Shown here one piece after another: positions 5,565 to 5,978 of a stretch of 5,978 nt of DNA; position 1 is the stretch's first letter, and each line of letters begins with the position of its first letter. This stretch comes from Pseudomonadota bacterium (GTDB lineage: Bacteria; Desulfobacterota; Desulfobulbia; Desulfobulbales; JAGXFP01), in NCBI GenBank assembly GCA_030673265.1, contig DAOVJK010000201.1, positions 1 to 5,978 of the forward strand, written 5' to 3'. The translations under genes and the position numbers were made by a program. The notes under the pieces are model-generated. The model did not search any database and was not told where the DNA came from. It saw nothing but the letters and a program-made list of their open reading frames with translations.

Positions 5565-5597
5565 GGTGGTTGGCATACCAATGTATAGCCAACCATC
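5565..5597. other. Stable hairpin in non-coding DNA
   Basis: TGGTTGGC (5567-5574) pairs with GCCAACCA (5588-5595), and ATAC (5575-5578) pairs with GTAT (5583-5586), around a four-base loop CAAT with one bulged A at 5587. A G-T and a G-C pair extend the base. This gives about 14 pairs. There is no T-run after it on either strand, so it is not a standard terminator. It could belong to a small RNA, a repeat element or the end of a lost mobile element. Confidence 0.4.
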
Positions 5598-5961
5598 CGT
5601 CTCTTTATAGCTTCGACCAGCTTGCTTCGTGAAATATCCGGCTAGTTTGGGAGAAAGTTGGCTGGCCAGTGGTAACCTATGCTAGCAAAGGCCGACGAGA
5701 AAAGTCAAACTGAGATCATTTTTCTATCGTAAAAATAAATCTTTTGTCCCGGATCCCAGCTGACAGATCGGCGGTTGAAATAGTACCTGTGAGGATGATT
5801 TCGGGGTTCAGCTATGGCCATGAGCTATAAATGGGCTGGCCAGAAAAATGAAGAAATCATAATTAATCGGCGTTGAATACAGAAACTGCAGTTCTAAGAG
5901 GGGCACAATTGAATGAAAAACGGGTCAGAAATATGAAAAATGGCGTCTTCACAACAGGATC

Positions 5962-5968
5962 AGGGGAG
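5962..5968 (+). promoter_or_regulatory. Possible ribosome binding site of a gene starting at the window edge
   Basis: AGGGGAG lies ten bases from the end of the window and is followed by AT-rich sequence ending ATAATAGA. A start codon at or just beyond 5978 would be properly spaced. The start codon itself is not visible. Confidence 0.25.
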
Positions 5969-5978
5969 CAATAATAGA

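Larger units (their letters stand above)
5171..5978. other. About 800 bp with no convincing gene
   Basis: Upstream of the operon no reading frame on either strand has both a ribosome site and recognisable protein character. A 70-codon + frame (5420-5632) and an overlapping - frame of under 65 codons (start 5596) oppose one another and lack good starts; they could be chance or decayed remnants. The 10-mer GGCTGGCCAG, with a CTGGCCAG palindrome inside, occurs at 5660-5669 and 5834-5843. The stretch also holds the operon promoter region, a strong hairpin at 5565-5597 and a ribosome-site-like sequence at its end. Confidence 0.55.

Noticed and set aside
5420..5632. 70-codon + strand reading frame upstream of the operon
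   Set aside because: No ribosome site before the ATG, no recognisable motif, and it is opposed by a similar-length - strand frame over much of the same DNA. Composition does not look protein-like.
5510..5700. Possible cyclic-di-GMP (GEMM) or cofactor riboswitch
   Set aside because: Fragments such as GGGCGAAAC and GCAAAGGCC occur, but in the wrong order and without the conserved core or a downstream gene on that strand.
1..5978. CRISPR arrays, tRNA or rRNA genes, intact insertion sequences
   Set aside because: No regularly spaced direct repeats, no tRNA T-arm/anticodon pattern, no rRNA sequence and no transposase-like frame were seen.

Overview
The window looks like a piece of an anaerobic, respiring bacterial chromosome, most likely a deltaproteobacterium of the Desulfuromonadales/Geobacter type. 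This is an inference from gene content, not from a phylogenetic marker: a molybdopterin (CISM/DMSO-reductase superfamily) oxidoreductase operon sits beside two small cysteine-rich proteins that resemble the two-CW domain proteins common in that group.

Layout. (1) 1-137: the last 44 codons of a + strand gene that begins before the window. (2) 178-423 (-) and 960-1211 (+): two divergent genes for small paralogous cysteine-rich proteins (28 of 63 positions identical without gaps). They are separated by about 535 bp of AT-rich non-coding DNA with long homopolymer runs (G8, T9G9, two G5) and a 20-bp hyphenated palindrome. (3) 1212-1428: a short spacer with a small hairpin and a possible, weakly supported, membrane-peptide ORF. 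(4) 1429-1470: a strong, probably bidirectional terminator. (5) 5170 to 1493 on the - strand: a compact operon in the order TorD-family chaperone, molybdopterin catalytic subunit (Tat signal), four-cluster [4Fe-4S] subunit. (6) 5171-5978: about 800 bp with no convincing gene. It holds a likely operon promoter with overlapping inverted repeats, a good hairpin at 5565-5597, and at the extreme end a Shine-Dalgarno-like sequence that may belong to the next gene.

How it works together. The chaperone should hold the apo catalytic subunit until the molybdenum cofactor is inserted. The Tat system then exports the folded catalytic subunit, with the signal-less Fe-S subunit carried along as a partner. 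The finished A-B dimer would work in the periplasm, passing electrons between its Mo site and a redox partner through five [4Fe-4S] clusters. No NrfD/PsrC-type membrane anchor is encoded before the terminator, so the electron partner is not in this operon. The catalytic subunit resembles the polysulfide/thiosulfate reductase (PsrA/PhsA) branch, but the substrate cannot be fixed from sequence alone.

The points most worth a second look are the G8/C8 tract lying exactly between a perfect -35 and an extended -10 of the left cysteine-rich gene (possible slippage control), the divergent paralogue pair itself, the anchor-less A-B enzyme with an unusual Mo-ligand context, and the inverted-repeat operator candidate upstream of the operon.
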